NCBI GenBank assembly: GCA_029880385.1
Contig: JAOUOM010000069.1
Location: 1-8,067, forward strand
DNA from: Cyclobacteriaceae bacterium
Lineage (GTDB): Bacteria > Bacteroidota > Bacteroidia > Cytophagales > Cyclobacteriaceae
Direction: 5' to 3'
DNA: 8,067 bases
The notes under the pieces: model-generated
Told to the model about the DNA's origin: nothing
Seen by the model: only the letters and a program-made list of their open reading frames with translations
The model's database searches: none
Shown: positions 7,080 to 8,067 of the stretch, piece by piece
How the letters are laid out: every line of letters starts with the position of its first letter
How positions within the stretch are numbered: position 1 is the stretch's first letter
Program-made: the position numbers and the translations under genes

Positions 7080-7997
7080 CGGGCCAAAATACGTGTACAG
7101 GTTTATCAGGAAAAGCACGAGAAATGCCGCACTGAATACGTATGAAACGCCCATCCATAAAATATCAACGGTATTGTTGGTCTCAATTTTGGAAAGGCTA
7201 AATACTTTGATGAAAGGAATGGAAAGGAAAAATATGACAAGGGCAAACAGCATCACCAGAACGGTCATACCCGATACTCTGCCCGTCATTTTATAGAAGG
7301 CGGACGACTCCACCAGCCCCATTACGATGAGGGGTTCATTGAACAGGCCGTTTTTGATTTCCGTGGAAAATACGCGGAAATCCCTGCCCGACAAATTGGT
7401 CTCAAAGATGTCTACGTTACTGATGGGATTGGACGTGAACTTTATCGAGTCCGCGTTGCTGATCCATACAGGCAAATCAAGGGTTTGGTACACGACCGTG
7501 TTGTCGCTTCGTAAAATGATCAGTTCATCAAAGGAGATATTGTTCGGGACAGCTGATAGTACGTCGTTTAATGATGTCCTGCCGGACAGGGTATTTGGGG
7601 AAATCGAAAATGCCAACTGGCTGGATGGGTACTGCCCCGTTATCCGGCCGCCGGAATTCGTAGCAGAATCTTCCCGGAAGGTTACGTTGTACCTGCCGAT
7701 CAAAACGGGGCCGTGCTCTTCGCCGGTGCCAAGGTTACGCATGGCATCATGGTTAGTGGCATAATTGATCCATGATTTTTTAATGGTTTCCGCGCTGCCT
7801 ATAAACTGGTCATTTATTTTGGTCAGTTCACGGATGTAGCGGGCCGTGAAAAGTTGTGATTGCCTGGGGACATACATCAAAAAATACGCAGAAAAAAGGC
7901 TGACCAGGATAAGTAGAAGTACGACGATTATGTAATTGATCTTAAACCGAAAAGGCATCCATCCTTTTTTAGATCGATTTGGTTCCGTGTCATTCAT
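7077..7997 (-). CDS. membrane-anchored Cache-like sensor protein (5' part of a TAG-split gene)
   Basis: This 306-residue reading has a basic N-terminus (NRSKKGWMPFRFK), a first membrane helix at about 20-43, an extracytoplasmic region of about 200 residues, and helices at about 241-264 and 278-304. The extracytoplasmic part opens with a long helix (about 52-82) and contains a Cache-like core strand FDELIILRSDNTVVYQ (about 156-171), so it is probably a ligand-sensing domain. The third helix ends on the outside with LYTYFGP directly at the TAG stop, with no C-terminal domain, which is an abrupt end for a complete protein. The ATG at 7997 is chosen; an in-frame TTG at 8021 would add eight residues, and a TAG 15 bases further up closes the frame. 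Together with the downstream reading it would give a 1282-residue protein. Alone it could only be a sensor subunit without visible output. Confidence 0.82.
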   Translation of the reverse strand: MNDTEPNRSKKGWMPFRFKINYIIVVLLLILVSLFSAYFLMYVPRQSQLFTARYIRELTKINDQFIGSAETIKKSWINYATNHDAMRNLGTGEEHGPVLIGRYNVTFREDSATNSGGRITGQYPSSQLAFSISPNTLSGRTSLNDVLSAVPNNISFDELIILRSDNTVVYQTLDLPVWISNADSIKFTSNPISNVDIFETNLSGRDFRVFSTEIKNGLFNEPLIVMGLVESSAFYKMTGRVSGMTVLVMLFALVIFFLSIPFIKVFSLSKIETNNTVDILWMGVSYVFSAAFLVLFLINLYTYFGP

Positions 7998-8018
7998 TTT
8001 AACAGCAGATATTACATT

Positions 8019-8055
8019 CAAAGAGATTGAAACCTATTGTTTTGCCCACCAACAA
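8019..8055 (-). promoter_or_regulatory. weak promoter candidate before the sensor gene
   Basis: Two overlapping possibilities are seen on the minus strand. TAGGTTTC (8036-8029) matches TAnnTTTG except for the last base, with TTG 16 bases upstream (8055-8053). TCTCTTTG (8026-8019) matches except for the second base, with TTG 23 bases upstream (8052-8050). Both spacings depart from the usual 19-21 bases. The window ends 12 bases further on, so the true promoter may be elsewhere. Confidence 0.25.
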
Positions 8056-8067
8056 GCGGGTTGTGCG

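Noticed and set aside
7327..7764. Plus-strand 145-codon reading frame
   Set aside because: It lies entirely opposite the Cache-like sensor gene, whose frame has clear membrane helices and domain features; this is its antisense shadow.
1..8067. CRISPR array, insertion sequence, tRNA or rRNA genes
   Set aside because: No regularly spaced repeats, transposase motifs, terminal inverted repeats or RNA-gene signatures were seen on either strand.

Overview
This window most likely comes from the chromosome of a Bacteroidota bacterium, perhaps of the Cytophagales. The protein families fit that phylum, no gene start has a convincing AGGAGG-type ribosome binding site, and at least one good match to the Bacteroidota promoter form (TTTG, about 20 bases, TAnnTTTG) precedes a gene. 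The assignment is an inference from style, not from a marker gene.

The left part (1-2983) reads rightwards. It holds the C-terminal part of a MoxR/Mg-chelatase-like AAA+ ATPase cut by the window edge, then after 10 bases a small AlbA_2 (Schlafen-type) protein with a C-terminal helix-turn-helix-like region. After an 80-base AT-rich gap comes a complete PIN-PhoH protein, a nuclease domain fused to an RNA-helicase-like ATPase. Positions 2984-3239 separate convergent genes and contain two imperfect hairpins that could end transcription from either side.

The right part (3240-8067) reads leftwards and is the unusual region. In transcription order it has a 306-residue protein with three membrane helices and an extracytoplasmic Cache-like region (7997-7077); a 953-residue protein with a Cache-like domain, seven membrane helices, a degenerate P-loop NTPase-like domain, a winged-helix-like segment and two C-terminal membrane helices (7010-4149); and a separate roughly seven-helix membrane protein (4070-3240) with its own likely promoter.

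The key observation is that the first two lie in the same reading frame and are separated by one TAG codon (7079-7077) followed by 22 open sense codons. Membrane topology makes sense only if they are one protein: the last helix of the first half would place the Cache domain of the second half outside the cell. Decoded as one, the product is about 1282 residues with about 12 membrane helices. The split could be a nonsense mutation, a sequencing error, suppression or readthrough of the TAG, or a true two-subunit arrangement. The whole resembles a membrane signalling protein that senses something outside and passes the signal to a probably catalytically dead STAND/AAA-like module, with the small polytopic protein as a possible partner. 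No known system with this exact makeup is recognised here.
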